The notes: generated by a model not told the origin, from the sequence alone. Positions 45,254 through 54,650 are shown, counted from the first letter of the stretch. The stretch is 62,929 bases of DNA from an uncultured Flavobacteriaceae bacterium (GCA_938009735.1 CALLIG010000060.1:1-62929); one strand, 5' to 3'. Numbers and translations are program-made.

Positions 45254-45303
45254 AGACGTCCTGAAAACAAGTCAATTGCACTTGTTCTCAGGACATCTTT
45301 TTT
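45254..45303 (+). terminator. Rho-independent terminator after gapA
   Basis: AGACGTCCTGA (45254-45264) pairs with TCAGGACATCT (45288-45298), with one mismatch. An inner stem ACAAGT/ACTTGT extends the hairpin, and a run of T follows (45298-45303). The next gene starts only 13 nt later. Confidence 0.85.
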
Positions 45304-45315
45304 AAAAAGTATAGT

Positions 45316-46167
45316 ATGATTCTTATTGTTGATAGTGGAGCCACAAAGGCCGATTGGATTGCTTTAGATGAAAAGGGAGAACAACTTTTTCTTACCCAGA
45401 CTTTAGGTTTAAGTCCAGAGGTTTTAACCAAAGCCGTAATTGAAGATCGATTAGCTAACAATTTTGAATTATCAAAAAATAGAGAGAAAGTAACACGATT
45501 ACATTTTTATGGTGCTGGCTGTGGAACTGATCGCATGAAGAAATTCTTAACAGAGATTTTTTCTGTTTATTTTCCAAATGCAAAAGCACACGTCAAAGAA
45601 GATACATATGCAGCCATATTTTCTACAACAAAAATAGGTCATCAAGGTATCGTTTGTATTTTAGGTACAGGATCAAATTGTAGTTATTATGACGGACATC
45701 AGTTATTCCAGAAAGTAACTTCGCTAGGCTACATTCCTATGGATGACGGTAGTGGTAATTTCTTCGGAAGAAAACTAATTCGCGATTATTACTTTCATAA
45801 AATGCCACAAGATTTGGCTATGAATTTCGCTAAGAATTATGATCTAGATGCAGATGTGATTAAAGAAAATTTATACAAGCAACCAAACCCAAATACATAC
45901 TTGGCTACGTTTGCAAGATTTTTGGTTGAAAATAAAGAACATCCTTACTGCAAAGGGGTTATTGATAAAGGCTTTCAGCAGTTTGTGAACAATTATATCA
46001 TGCAATTTGAATTAGCTACTAAAGTACCGGTAAATTTCGTAGGCAGTATAGCGCATTATCTCAAAGATGAGTTAGTTACGGTGTTAGAACGTAATGACTT
46101 AATTGTTGGTGTTATTCGTCAACGACCCATTGAAGGTCTTGTTGAGTTTCACAAGGAGACGATTTAA
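45316..46167 (+). CDS. BadF/BadG/BcrA/BcrD-type sugar kinase, probable N-acetylglucosamine kinase
   Basis: The 283-residue protein has an ASKHA kinase fold: phosphate-1 loop MILIVDSGATKADWIAL at the N-terminus, FYGAGCGTDR (about residues 68-77), the connecting GIVCILGTGSNCSYYDG (about 112-128) and GYIPMDDGSGNFFGRKLIRD. This is the pattern of eukaryote-type GlcNAc kinases and MurK-like kinases rather than BadF activators. It probably phosphorylates GlcNAc or a related amino sugar in the cytoplasm. It lies behind pfkA-gapA, whose promoter region shares a palindrome with nagB, which supports an amino-sugar role. Its position after a terminator suggests reduced or separate expression. The exact sugar is inferred. 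Confidence 0.82.
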   Translation: MILIVDSGATKADWIALDEKGEQLFLTQTLGLSPEVLTKAVIEDRLANNFELSKNREKVTRLHFYGAGCGTDRMKKFLTEIFSVYFPNAKAHVKEDTYAAIFSTTKIGHQGIVCILGTGSNCSYYDGHQLFQKVTSLGYIPMDDGSGNFFGRKLIRDYYFHKMPQDLAMNFAKNYDLDADVIKENLYKQPNPNTYLATFARFLVENKEHPYCKGVIDKGFQQFVNNYIMQFELATKVPVNFVGSIAHYLKDELVTVLERNDLIVGVIRQRPIEGLVEFHKETI

Positions 46168-46208
46168 AGTTCAAACACTAATTCAAAAGATGAGTGATTC
46201 TATGTAGT

Positions 46209-46589
46209 TTATCGAACAGCAATCATCGAAATTTCTACATTAACGAACTTTGGTAAATTAGCGACTTCAACAGTCTCTCTGGCTGGTGCAGTTTCGACAT
46301 TAAAATAAGTGCCATACACTTCATTAACCGATGTGAATTGATTCATGTCACTAAGAAAAATGGAAGCCTTAACCACATTTTCGAAGGTCATACCAGCCTC
46401 ATCTAATATGGCTTGAAGATTTGTCATGCATTTGTCAGTTTCCTTCTTAATATCACCTTCTATCAGGTTTCCTGTTGCGGCATCCATGGGTATTTGCCCT
46501 GAAATGTAAAGTGTATCTCCACTAAGTATTGCTTGATTATATGGCCCTATAGGAGCAGGGGCATTCGAAGTTTGAATAATTTTTTTCAT
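46209..46589 (-). CDS. RidA family protein (reactive imine/enamine deaminase)
   Basis: The 126-residue protein is a standard RidA/YjgF member. It shows APAPIGPYNQAILSGDTLYISGQIP near the N-terminus, NLQAILDEAGMTFENVVKASIFLSDM in the middle and the active-site Arg in APARETVEVANLP, with the final VNVEISMIAVR. It hydrolyses reactive 2-aminoacrylate-type imines in the cytoplasm. It is convergent with the kinase gene (41 nt between stops) and 36 nt downstream of the lptD start-to-end run on the same strand. Confidence 0.95.
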   Translation of the reverse strand: MKKIIQTSNAPAPIGPYNQAILSGDTLYISGQIPMDAATGNLIEGDIKKETDKCMTNLQAILDEAGMTFENVVKASIFLSDMNQFTSVNEVYGTYFNVETAPARETVEVANLPKFVNVEISMIAVR

Positions 46590-46625
46590 ATTCTTGTTTT
46601 TAATATCTGTTGCAAATGAATTTGA

Positions 46626-49445
46626 CTAACGTTGACTTCTGTTTTCCCACTTCAAGTCTTTAAGAATACTTGAACTTATCCCAATAAAGAAATCCCATCT
46701 TCTGTACTGACCGAAAGGTGTCCAATTGAATCGCATATTAAAACTTCCTAGTTTACGTGAGAATTCTAATCGGGTTAAGGTGAATCCTTTTCCTTTAAAA
46801 TCATAGCCTGATGACCCACCAATTTTCCATCTTGGTGTTAGTTGAATGTTTCCACGTACCATAAGTGAATGGCTACTGAATTCCCCTTGTCTAGTAGAGT
46901 TGTTATATGAAGCTGAATATGCTAGATTAAAATCCCAAGGAACTTTTGTTCCATAAATGGGGTTATCAATATCACCATCTCGTCGTTCATCTCTTTCGAC
47001 GATTGGTTTTCCATATTCATCTACTTTCTCAAAGGGACTATTGACGTCTTCTTGAGCGGAATAGTCATATTGATTAAGCTCTTCTTTACCGCTTTCCTCG
47101 TCTTCTTCCTCTTCTTTTTTTCTCCTAAATGTTTCGCTATCAATACGGTAGCCGATATTCATATTCGCTCTCGTCAATCGAAATAAGCTTCCGCCATTGT
47201 CAATATTGAAAGTGTTAATACGTATGTTATTATTATCTATCGCGTAAGGATCTAGTCCTGCAGAAAAGTTAATAGACATTTTATTATCTAAAATATTTGT
47301 TCCACCATTTAAGCTCAATGGACTAATCTTTAACGAATCAGATTCAAAATTATAACCTGTTGAAATATTGAAGTTGCTTAGTAAAGGAACCTTCTTTGCT
47401 TCGAGAATTGTTGAATCTTTATCTCTTACTTTTGCTTCTAAGGTATTCGCTAATGAAAAACTTAAACTATTCGATTTACTAAGTCGAGGAGAGCCATTTA
47501 ATGTACCGTCAAACCTACTGTATTGAACAACTACGTCATTGTTTTCATTTAAATATTCGTCATAGTATTGTTCAAAAGAAGGCGCGTACCCATAACTAAG
47601 TGATGGCCTCATGACATGTCTTATCGCTTGAACCTTTTTATCTTCACCTCGGTTAAAAGTACCATAGATTGTTGTGCCTATGCTTGCATTGAAATTATAG
47701 GTGTTATAGCGGTCGAAACCTGCTATGGTATCTCTTACAACAGTTCCTGCCTCAGTTGCGGTTTCTCCGGGAAGAAAACTTTGATTGAAAGTTTCTAAGG
47801 TCCAAACATCTTCATAATTACCTCCCATACTAACACTAAAGTGCTTTGCTACTTTAAAATTTGTAGTGATGGGAATTCTATGTTTAGCACCAAACCTTCC
47901 GTTATCAAACATTGCCCCTGATAAAAAATCATCATCGTTAGTACTCAATTGATATCTTGAATTTACATCATATTGTAAATTGATATTTTGCAATGCTCCT
48001 TTTTTAATCCCGTCTCTTTTAGCAAAAGGATACATACGCTCCACACTTGCCTGAAAAGTAGGTAGGGTCATCTGTATATTATCTAGACCACTATCGGTCG
48101 CAGAAGAAGACGTGTTTTGACTGTGAGTAGCAGTTAAACTCATATTTACCGATGGGTATGCTGGAAATGTTTTTGAGTAGGATATAGATGATGAATTATT
48201 ATTACTCAATAAGTTAGAACTACTGACTTGACCAAGTGCATTTCGAAAATATTGGCTACTTCCTAAATTTACAGACATTGAAAAACGAGAATTTGGGCTT
48301 GCTTTGGTATCCTGCGAATGCGATAGTTGAATGTTATAGTTTAAACTGTTGCTAAAATCACTAAAGCCCTTTTGACTTGTAACTAGATTCTCATAGCGAA
48401 GATTTACACTACCCCGATAACGATATCTTTTGGCATAATTAGAGCGTGATCGAACTCCCCAGCTACCGTTAGTGTAAAAATCACCTGTAACTTCTAGATC
48501 GACATTATCACCAATAGGAAGATAGTAACCACCCCCTTGTAAAAAATAACCTCTACGTGGATCATTACCAACCGAAGGCATAATTAGGCCTGCTTGTTTT
48601 CCAACACTTAATGGAAAGTACGCAAATGGCAGCCCTATTGGTGTTGGTACATCTGCAATATAAATATTACTTAGTCCAGCAATTACTTTTTTACCTGGCA
48701 CAAATTTGGCTTTTCGTACTCGTATATAATAATCAGGGTTGATAGAATCTTCTGCCGTAGTGATCTTGGCTTCGCTCATAAAGTAAACGGAATCATTCTC
48801 TTTTTTTGTGATATTAGCGTAAACCTTCATTGCGTCGCTGCCCAATTGACCAACACCCGCTTGTTGTTCGGTACGCGAATTAAAAATCAATGCTTTTTGA
48901 GTATCAAAATTAAACCGAATTGAATCTGGAATGACAACATTTTCTCCTTGCTTGAAATAAGGTAATTGAGAGTAGACGCCTAATGTATCTTTCATTCGGC
49001 CTGCATAAACTTCGTTGTTTACGTAGTCCATTATGATAATTCCAGCTTTTAGCTCCGTGTCTTGATAATAGATTTCGGCCTCGTTATAAAGGAATATTTT
49101 TTGTTGCTTATTGCTTAATATGATCGAATCTTTAGCCTTGTATTTAATCTTATCTAATAGCATCGGCTTATTACCACCCACAGAATCTACGAGGGTTGAA
49201 TCTCTAGAAATAGTATCATTTTGTAGGGGTGCCGGAAATAGTGGAGCTACTATAGTATCTGGTTCAGCCTTAATAGGTAACGCAACTAACCTATCTTCTT
49301 GTGCCAGCCCAGAAAGCGTACCTATCAAAAGTAATATTAGGAAAAGAAAATGATGTTTATTTGATTGCAAGGCTATATATCCTATTTTTGTAAAGGTCTG
49401 GCTTGGCTTTAAGAGCTCAAACTTACATATATTTTTTGTTCCCAT
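46626..49445 (-). CDS. lptD: LPS-assembly protein LptD (flavobacterial type)
   Basis: The protein inserts lipopolysaccharide into the outer leaflet as a beta-barrel. A hydrophobic signal (HHFLFLILLLIGTLSGLAQ) lies at about residues 33-51. The N-terminal OstA-like region follows (KAKDSIILSNKQQKIFLYNEAEIYYQD, quoted in part: NEAEIYYQDTELKAGIIIMD), then SNIYIADVPTPIGLPFAYFPL and RRGYFLQGGGYYLPI, the conserved LptD core. The barrel ends in GSFNMRFNWTPFG and FFIGISSSILKDLKW. The first 30 residues before the signal are unusual. Besides ATG 49445, a TTG at 49370 would give MQSNKHHFLFL, a much better signal peptide. It is divergent from the amidase gene. Confidence 0.92.
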   Translation of the reverse strand: MGTKNICKFELLKPSQTFTKIGYIALQSNKHHFLFLILLLIGTLSGLAQEDRLVALPIKAEPDTIVAPLFPAPLQNDTISRDSTLVDSVGGNKPMLLDKIKYKAKDSIILSNKQQKIFLYNEAEIYYQDTELKAGIIIMDYVNNEVYAGRMKDTLGVYSQLPYFKQGENVVIPDSIRFNFDTQKALIFNSRTEQQAGVGQLGSDAMKVYANITKKENDSVYFMSEAKITTAEDSINPDYYIRVRKAKFVPGKKVIAGLSNIYIADVPTPIGLPFAYFPLSVGKQAGLIMPSVGNDPRRGYFLQGGGYYLPIGDNVDLEVTGDFYTNGSWGVRSRSNYAKRYRYRGSVNLRYENLVTSQKGFSDFSNSLNYNIQLSHSQDTKASPNSRFSMSVNLGSSQYFRNALGQVSSSNLLSNNNSSSISYSKTFPAYPSVNMSLTATHSQNTSSSATDSGLDNIQMTLPTFQASVERMYPFAKRDGIKKGALQNINLQYDVNSRYQLSTNDDDFLSGAMFDNGRFGAKHRIPITTNFKVAKHFSVSMGGNYEDVWTLETFNQSFLPGETATEAGTVVRDTIAGFDRYNTYNFNASIGTTIYGTFNRGEDKKVQAIRHVMRPSLSYGYAPSFEQYYDEYLNENNDVVVQYSRFDGTLNGSPRLSKSNSLSFSLANTLEAKVRDKDSTILEAKKVPLLSNFNISTGYNFESDSLKISPLSLNGGTNILDNKMSINFSAGLDPYAIDNNNIRINTFNIDNGGSLFRLTRANMNIGYRIDSETFRRKKEEEEDEESGKEELNQYDYSAQEDVNSPFEKVDEYGKPIVERDERRDGDIDNPIYGTKVPWDFNLAYSASYNNSTRQGEFSSHSLMVRGNIQLTPRWKIGGSSGYDFKGKGFTLTRLEFSRKLGSFNMRFNWTPFGQYRRWDFFIGISSSILKDLKWENRSQR

Positions 49446-49501
49446 TATAGGGTATTACAATAAATTTAACCATATTCAATACATTAAAATACCTCAATTC
49501 T

Positions 49502-50962
49502 ATGAATGCCAAACGTTTTTTTGTTGTTCCTATTTTGTTATTATTTATTCTTCACACTTCATTTACTGGCAATAATCCAGAAGAAAATAATGACGACGAA
49601 TTCGTTGTCGTTTTAGATGCAGGGCATGGTGGGCATGATCCAGGTAATTTAGGGAATGGATATTTAGAGAAGAACATTGCTCTAAATATTGTCTTGAATG
49701 TTGGTGCAATTTTAGAGAGAAATCCGAATATAAAAGTTATTTACACTCGAAATGATGACACTTTTGTTGATTTGTTTGTTCGAGGAGAAATTGCTAATAA
49801 AGCGAATGCTGATCTTTTTGTCTCTGTTCATTGTGATTCTCATAACTCTGATGCTCATGGAGCAGGTACTTTTGTTTTAGGTTTACATGCAAATCAGCAA
49901 AATTTTGAGATTGCGAAGAAAGAAAATCAAGTTATTTATTTAGAGGATAATTATGAATCTCGTTATGCAGATTATGATATTAACTCTCCTGAGTCAGTAA
50001 TTGGTCTCACAATCATGCAAGAAGAGTTTTTAGATCAAAGTATTTTACTAGCTAAAGAGATTCAAGATAATTTTTCAAATAAATTAAAACGTAAAAACCG
50101 AGCGGTTAAGCAAGCGGGTTTTATTGTTTTGCATCAAACGTTTATGCCAAGTGTATTAGTTGAAACGGGTTTTCTAACGAATGATAGCGAAGGGGCTTAT
50201 TTGAATTCTAGAAAAGGGCAAACTGAAATGGGTAATGCCATTGCTAATGCAATTTTGAGCTATAAAAACGGAGGTGATGCAAATGCGGTTCAGCTTTCAG
50301 AGCAAACTAGCAGCTCTGCGCCGAACGTAGTAGAAAATAAACCGAAGCCAGAAGTTGTTGAAGTTGAAAATGTGGAAGAGCGGTTCTCAAAGAACCCTTC
50401 TGAAAGTCCAGTTACTGATAGTCCTGATGTTCAAAATACAGCTAAGGAAGTGGCTGAAGTTCTAAAAACAGAACCAAAACCTGCAATTGAAAAAGAGATT
50501 GTAGTAGTAAAAGAAAAACCCAAGGTTGTCATTGATGCACCAGTTATAAAAAAGGAGAAGGAGATGGTTTTAATTAAAAAGCCAGCGGAAGAAATTGTGA
50601 TAAAAGAGACTGTAAAGAAACCTATCGAGGCAGTTGTTGAAAAGCAGCAAGAAGTAATCGAGCCAAAGAAAACTGAAATTATTAAGAGTAATACTTCTAG
50701 TATTATTTTCAAAGTTCAGTTAATGGCAACTGTTAAAACTATTCCATTAGTACCGAATCAATTTAAAGGACTTAATAAATTATCGAAAGAACCTATCAGA
50801 AATTTATACAGGTATATGTATGGTAATGTTAATACCTACAAAGAAGCATTGTTATTGAAAACTAATGCAGATCAGAAAGGCTATACTACTTCTTATATAG
50901 TTGCTTATAAGGATGGTGTTCGAATTCCTACACCGGAAGCCAGAAAATTGGTTTCAGAATAA
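49502..50962 (+). CDS. N-acetylmuramoyl-L-alanine amidase (Amidase_3), exported
   Basis: The 486-residue protein has a signal peptide (FFVVPILLLFILHTSFTG). The zinc amidase domain has VVLDAGHGGHDPGNLG (first His and context, about residues 33-48), EKNIALNIVLNVGAIL with the Glu, VSVHCDSHNSDAHGAGTFVL with the second His, and VLVETGFLTND. The domain ends near residue 255. A Lys/Glu/Val/Pro-rich linker of about 130 residues leads to a small C-terminal SPOR-like domain (IFKVQLMATVKTIPL, YRYMYGNVNTYKEAL) that may bind denuded glycan at the septum. It cleaves the amide between MurNAc and the stem peptide. It is followed by mlaD-like and Fe-S genes on the same strand. Confidence 0.93.
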   Translation: MNAKRFFVVPILLLFILHTSFTGNNPEENNDDEFVVVLDAGHGGHDPGNLGNGYLEKNIALNIVLNVGAILERNPNIKVIYTRNDDTFVDLFVRGEIANKANADLFVSVHCDSHNSDAHGAGTFVLGLHANQQNFEIAKKENQVIYLEDNYESRYADYDINSPESVIGLTIMQEEFLDQSILLAKEIQDNFSNKLKRKNRAVKQAGFIVLHQTFMPSVLVETGFLTNDSEGAYLNSRKGQTEMGNAIANAILSYKNGGDANAVQLSEQTSSSAPNVVENKPKPEVVEVENVEERFSKNPSESPVTDSPDVQNTAKEVAEVLKTEPKPAIEKEIVVVKEKPKVVIDAPVIKKEKEMVLIKKPAEEIVIKETVKKPIEAVVEKQQEVIEPKKTEIIKSNTSSIIFKVQLMATVKTIPLVPNQFKGLNKLSKEPIRNLYRYMYGNVNTYKEALLLKTNADQKGYTTSYIVAYKDGVRIPTPEARKLVSE

Positions 50963-50986
50963 TTACGGAGTACAAATTATTATATC

Positions 50987-50994
50987 TAATTTTG
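50987..50994 (+). promoter_or_regulatory. -7 promoter element of the MlaD gene (TAATTTTG)
   Basis: TAATTTTG is an exact TAnnTTTG match, 23 nt before the TTG start at 51018 and just after the amidase stop. It supports the late start for the MlaD protein. No -33 box at normal spacing was seen. Confidence 0.5.
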
Positions 50995-51017
50995 TTAAGA
51001 ACAATAAAAACTACCAA

Positions 51018-51983
51018 TTGAAATTATCTAGAGAAATCAAAACAGGATTGATAGTCATAATGGGCATCATGTGTGTTATTTTTGGTTATAGTTTTCTAAA
51101 ATCAAGTTCGTTTTTTGGAGATGATCTTACCCTCTTTGCAGTTTACAAAGATGTTGGAGGATTACAATCAGGAACAGCTGTTTCTATAAATGGTAAGAAT
51201 GTAGGTTCTGTAAACGCAATTAAGTTTAAAGATAATGCAGGTAATTTATTAGTAACATTTTCTGTGAATCGCGAATTAAATTTTTCTAATAAAAGTACCG
51301 TTGAATTATATGATACGGGTCTGATTGGTGGAAAGGGACTTCGTATAAACCCTGTTTTTGATGGTACGCCGATTGCTTCAAGAGATACCTTAGAGACAAG
51401 TACTAAAGCTAGTTTAAGTGAAGTAGCTGATCAAAAATTATCTCCAATATTAGAAAAATTTGAATCTGCATTGACAGAGGCTGATTCGGTACTATTAAAT
51501 GTAAATGCCGTTTTAGATACAAAGGCGAAAAGTGATCTTCGTACTGCAATAGCTGATCTTAGTGAATTAATGATTGATCTCAAGGGCGCATCAAGCACCT
51601 TAAATTCACTATTAAAAAATAATGAAGGAAGTTTAAATAATTCACTAGCTAATTTTGAAGAACTTACCTCGAATTTTGCAAAATTGTCTGATTCTTTGAA
51701 TAATGCAGGCTTGGGTAGAACATTAGCTAGTTTAGAAGCAACCATGTCCAATCTGAACGGTATTATGGCAAAAATCGAAAATGGTGATGGTACTTTAGGT
51801 AAGTTGATGAAAGATGAAGCCTTGTATAATAATTTGAACGGAGCTTCCCATGAGTTAGATTTATTACTTCAAGATTTTAGATTAAATCCGAAGCGATATG
51901 TAAACGTATCGGTTTTTGGTAAGAAGCAGAAAGAATATGCGGTACCTGATGAAGATCCTGCTGTAAAAACAGACAACAAATAA
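51018..51983 (+). CDS. MlaD/MCE family lipid-transport protein
   Basis: The open frame reaches back to 50901 inside the amidase gene, but the natural protein starts at the TTG 51018 (MKLSREIKTGLIVIMGIMCV, 321 residues). This removes an unlikely 39-residue extension. An N-terminal membrane anchor (TGLIVIMGIMCVIFGYSFL) is followed by one MCE domain (LFAVYKDVGGLQSGTAVSIN, GKNVGSVNAIKF, VELYDTGLIGGKGLRINP). A long helical tail rich in Ser/Asn/Leu follows (about residues 140-290). MCE proteins form periplasmic rings that move phospholipids between membranes. The usual partner MlaE and MlaF genes are not adjacent. It lies 55 nt after the amidase stop and abuts the Fe-S gene (stop TAA directly followed by ATG). 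Confidence 0.92.
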   Translation: MKLSREIKTGLIVIMGIMCVIFGYSFLKSSSFFGDDLTLFAVYKDVGGLQSGTAVSINGKNVGSVNAIKFKDNAGNLLVTFSVNRELNFSNKSTVELYDTGLIGGKGLRINPVFDGTPIASRDTLETSTKASLSEVADQKLSPILEKFESALTEADSVLLNVNAVLDTKAKSDLRTAIADLSELMIDLKGASSTLNSLLKNNEGSLNNSLANFEELTSNFAKLSDSLNNAGLGRTLASLEATMSNLNGIMAKIENGDGTLGKLMKDEALYNNLNGASHELDLLLQDFRLNPKRYVNVSVFGKKQKEYAVPDEDPAVKTDNK

Positions 51984-53294
51984 ATGCAATACATTCCTCA
52001 AATAATATTTGCTATAATTCTAATTTTTGGCATTGGTTTTTTTGCCAAAAATGTACTACGCTTGCGACGTAACATTAATCTTGGTAAAGATGTTGATGTT
52101 TCAGATAATAAACCGCAACGATGGAAGAATATGGCTAAGATAGCACTAGGGCAGACCAAAATGGTGGTGCGACCTATCGCTGGCTTTCTTCATGTTATTG
52201 TTTATGTTGGTTTCGTAATTATCAATATTGAAGTTTTAGAAATTATCATTGATGGTCTTTTTGGAACGCATAGAATTGGGCAGAAATTTCTAAGTGAATC
52301 TATCTACGGATTTTTAATCGGGTCTTTTGAGGTTCTTGCGGTTTTAGTTTTGGTTTCTGTTATCATCTTTTGGATTCGCAGGAATATCATCAAAATAAAA
52401 AGATTTTTAAGCGCGGAGATGACCGGATGGCCGAAAAGTGATGGAAACATTATTCTTTACTTCGAAGTGGTTCTAATGTGCTTATTTCTAATTATGAATG
52501 CTACAGATAGTAGCTTTCAAAGTTTAGGTTCTGGTAATGTTATTAGTCAATTTATAGCACCAGTTTTTAGTGGTTTATCAGAAAGTAGTTTGCATATGGT
52601 TGAAAGAAGCGCGTGGTGGCTGCATATTATAGGCATCTTGGCATTTCTGAATTATCTTTATTACTCAAAACATTTACATATTCTGTTGGCTTTTCCAAAT
52701 ACATTTTATGGTAAACTAACACCCCAAGGGCAGTTCAAAAATTCAGATGCAGTTACTAAAGAAGTGATGCTTATGATGGATCCGTCGGCTGATCCTTTTG
52801 CAGCTCCTGCAGAAGATGCTCCTGACCCTGAAAAGTTTGGCGCTTCTGATGTTACTGACCTAAGTTGGGTACAACTATTAAATTCATATACCTGTACTGA
52901 ATGTGGTCGATGTACAAGTGAATGCCCTGCAAATCAAACAGGTAAAAAACTATCTCCTCGTAAAATCATGATGGATACGAGAGATAGACTTGAAGAAGTA
53001 GGTAAAAACATAGAAGCTAATAACGGAACTTTCGTAGACGATGGTAAACAATTATTAGGGGATTATATTAGTAATGAGGAGTTATGGGCATGTACTTCAT
53101 GTAACGCATGTGTGCAAGCTTGCCCAGTTAGTATTGATCCACTTTCGATTATAATGGATATGCGTCAGTATTTAGTAATGGAACAATCAGCAGCGCCATC
53201 TGATTTGAATAATATGATGGGGAATATTGAGAATAATGGTGCACCCTGGCCTTTTAATCAAATGGATAGGCTTAATTGGGTTGCTGAAAAATAA
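51984..53294 (+). CDS. Membrane-bound 4Fe-4S heterodisulfide-reductase-like protein
   Basis: The 436-residue protein has about five N-terminal membrane helices (for example IPQIIFAIILIFGIGFFA, FLHVIVYVGFVIINIEVL, FLIGSFEVLAVLVLVSVII), with several His residues that could bind heme. A cytoplasmic ferredoxin part carries two cluster motifs, CTECGRCTSECP (about residues 299-310) and CTSCNACVQACP (about 368-379). This layout matches the HdrD/GlpC-like electron-transfer proteins. The next gene encodes a CCG-domain partner 11 nt later, so the two form one oxidoreductase. The electron donor and acceptor are unknown. The start directly follows the MlaD stop. Confidence 0.9.
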   Translation: MQYIPQIIFAIILIFGIGFFAKNVLRLRRNINLGKDVDVSDNKPQRWKNMAKIALGQTKMVVRPIAGFLHVIVYVGFVIINIEVLEIIIDGLFGTHRIGQKFLSESIYGFLIGSFEVLAVLVLVSVIIFWIRRNIIKIKRFLSAEMTGWPKSDGNIILYFEVVLMCLFLIMNATDSSFQSLGSGNVISQFIAPVFSGLSESSLHMVERSAWWLHIIGILAFLNYLYYSKHLHILLAFPNTFYGKLTPQGQFKNSDAVTKEVMLMMDPSADPFAAPAEDAPDPEKFGASDVTDLSWVQLLNSYTCTECGRCTSECPANQTGKKLSPRKIMMDTRDRLEEVGKNIEANNGTFVDDGKQLLGDYISNEELWACTSCNACVQACPVSIDPLSIIMDMRQYLVMEQSAAPSDLNNMMGNIENNGAPWPFNQMDRLNWVAEK

Positions 53295-53305
53295 TAAAAT
53301 ACTTT

Positions 53306-54097
53306 ATGGAAAATATATTGAAAGTACCGACAATGGCAGAGCTTTTTGCTGCTGGCGAACAACCCGAAGTATTGTTTTGGGTAGGTTGTGCAGGTAGTTT
53401 TGATGATCGTGCAAAAAAAATAACAAAAGCTTTTGTGAAAATACTGAACAAAGCCAATGTTTCTTTTGCTGTATTAGGTACAGAGGAAAGTTGTTCTGGT
53501 GACCCTGCTAAACGATCAGGTAATGAGTTTTTATTTCAAATGCAAGCAGTTACCAATATTGAGGTTATGAATGCTTATGAAGTGAAAAAGGTTGTTACAG
53601 CATGCCCTCATTGCTTTAATACCATAAAAAATGAATATCCTGGCTTAGGCGGAAATTATGAAGTAGTTCATCACACCCAATTCTTAAAACAACTGTTAGA
53701 CGACGGTCGTATTTCTATGGAAGGTGGACAATTCAAAGGGAAAAGAATAACGTTTCATGATCCATGTTACTTAGGTCGTGCCAATGGCGTTTATGAAGCG
53801 CCAAGAGAGCTGATTCGTAAATTGGATGCCGAGTTGGTCGAAATGAAAAACTGTAAGAAAAAAGGATTGTGTTGTGGTGCAGGTGGCGCACAAATGTTCA
53901 AAGAACCAGAACAAGGTAATAAAGACATCAATATAGAACGTACCGAGCAAGCTTTAGAAACTAAACCAGAAATCATTGCAGCTGGATGCCCATTTTGTAA
54001 CACTATGATGACCGATGGTGTAAAAAACAAAGAAAAAGAAGGAGCTGTTGAAGTGATGGATATTGCTGAGCTAATTGCTACTGCTGAAGATTTATAG
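53306..54097 (+). CDS. CCG-domain Fe-S oxidoreductase subunit (HdrB/LutA-like)
   Basis: The 263-residue soluble protein has two cysteine-rich CCG-type modules. The first is VLFWVGCAGSFDDRA with EESCSGDPAKRSGNE and VVTACPHCFNTIKNEYP. The second is ITFHDPCYLGRANGVYEAPR with GLCCGAGGAQMF and IIAAGCPFCNTMMTDG. These bind noncubane Fe-S clusters in heterodisulfide reductase HdrB and in lactate oxidase LutA relatives. It works with the membrane 4Fe-4S protein encoded just upstream. A lactate-oxidation role is possible, which would fit D-lactate released by MurQ, but nothing in the sequence proves it. Confidence 0.9.
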   Translation: MENILKVPTMAELFAAGEQPEVLFWVGCAGSFDDRAKKITKAFVKILNKANVSFAVLGTEESCSGDPAKRSGNEFLFQMQAVTNIEVMNAYEVKKVVTACPHCFNTIKNEYPGLGGNYEVVHHTQFLKQLLDDGRISMEGGQFKGKRITFHDPCYLGRANGVYEAPRELIRKLDAELVEMKNCKKKGLCCGAGGAQMFKEPEQGNKDINIERTEQALETKPEIIAAGCPFCNTMMTDGVKNKEKEGAVEVMDIAELIATAEDL

Positions 54098-54167
54098 TAA
54101 AAACAGAAACCCAAAAATACAGTCTACCATTTACTCTGAATTGGTGATTGAACCTGAACCTTGAATT

Positions 54168-54650
54168 ATGTTAGTAGACTTTAAAGAATTACCAAACACT
54201 TCTAGAGTTTGGATATATCAATCTAATCGTAGCTTTAATGAACAAGAATTAAGCGAATTGAAAGTTGCATTCGACGATTTCGTTAAAGAATGGACGGCCC
54301 ACGGCAGTACTTTAAATGCTGGTTATGAAATTCGTTACAAACGCTTTATTATTTTAGCGCTAGATCAATCGATGACTTCCGCTTCTGGATGTAGTATTGA
54401 TGCATCTGTACATTTTATTCAACAATTAGAGAAGAAATACAATGTTGAGCTCTTAGACAAGATGAATGTTTCATATAAGCAAGGTGATTTTGTAGCTTAT
54501 AAAACATTGGTCGATTTTAAAAAAATGGCGAAACAAAAAGCCGTTTCAAAAAATACTATTGTCTTCAATCATTTAGTAGCGAATAAAGGCGAATATTTAG
54601 AACATTGGGAGGTTCCTGCTTCCGAAAGCTGGCATAGCAGATTCATGTAA
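54168..54650 (+). CDS. Conserved Bacteroidota protein of unknown function (often mislabelled ABC transporter ATPase)
   Basis: The 160-residue soluble protein opens with LPNTSRVWIYQSNRSF and has the conserved-looking stretch FVKEWTAHGSTLNAGYEI, followed by DQSMTSASGCSIDASVHFIQQLE. I recognise it as a family common in Bacteroidota genomes and frequently named ABC transporter ATPase. It has no Walker A, signature or Walker B motif, so that name is not supported. No signal or membrane segment is present. It lies 70 nt after the Fe-S gene and may belong to that operon. Its function is unknown. Confidence 0.8.
   Translation: MLVDFKELPNTSRVWIYQSNRSFNEQELSELKVAFDDFVKEWTAHGSTLNAGYEIRYKRFIILALDQSMTSASGCSIDASVHFIQQLEKKYNVELLDKMNVSYKQGDFVAYKTLVDFKKMAKQKAVSKNTIVFNHLVANKGEYLEHWEVPASESWHSRFM

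Noticed and set aside
50901-51017. Upstream extension of the MlaD gene overlapping the amidase 3' end
   Set aside because: The extension has no family resemblance, and a -7 element at 50987-50994 lies inside it; TTG 51018 gives a normal N-terminus.
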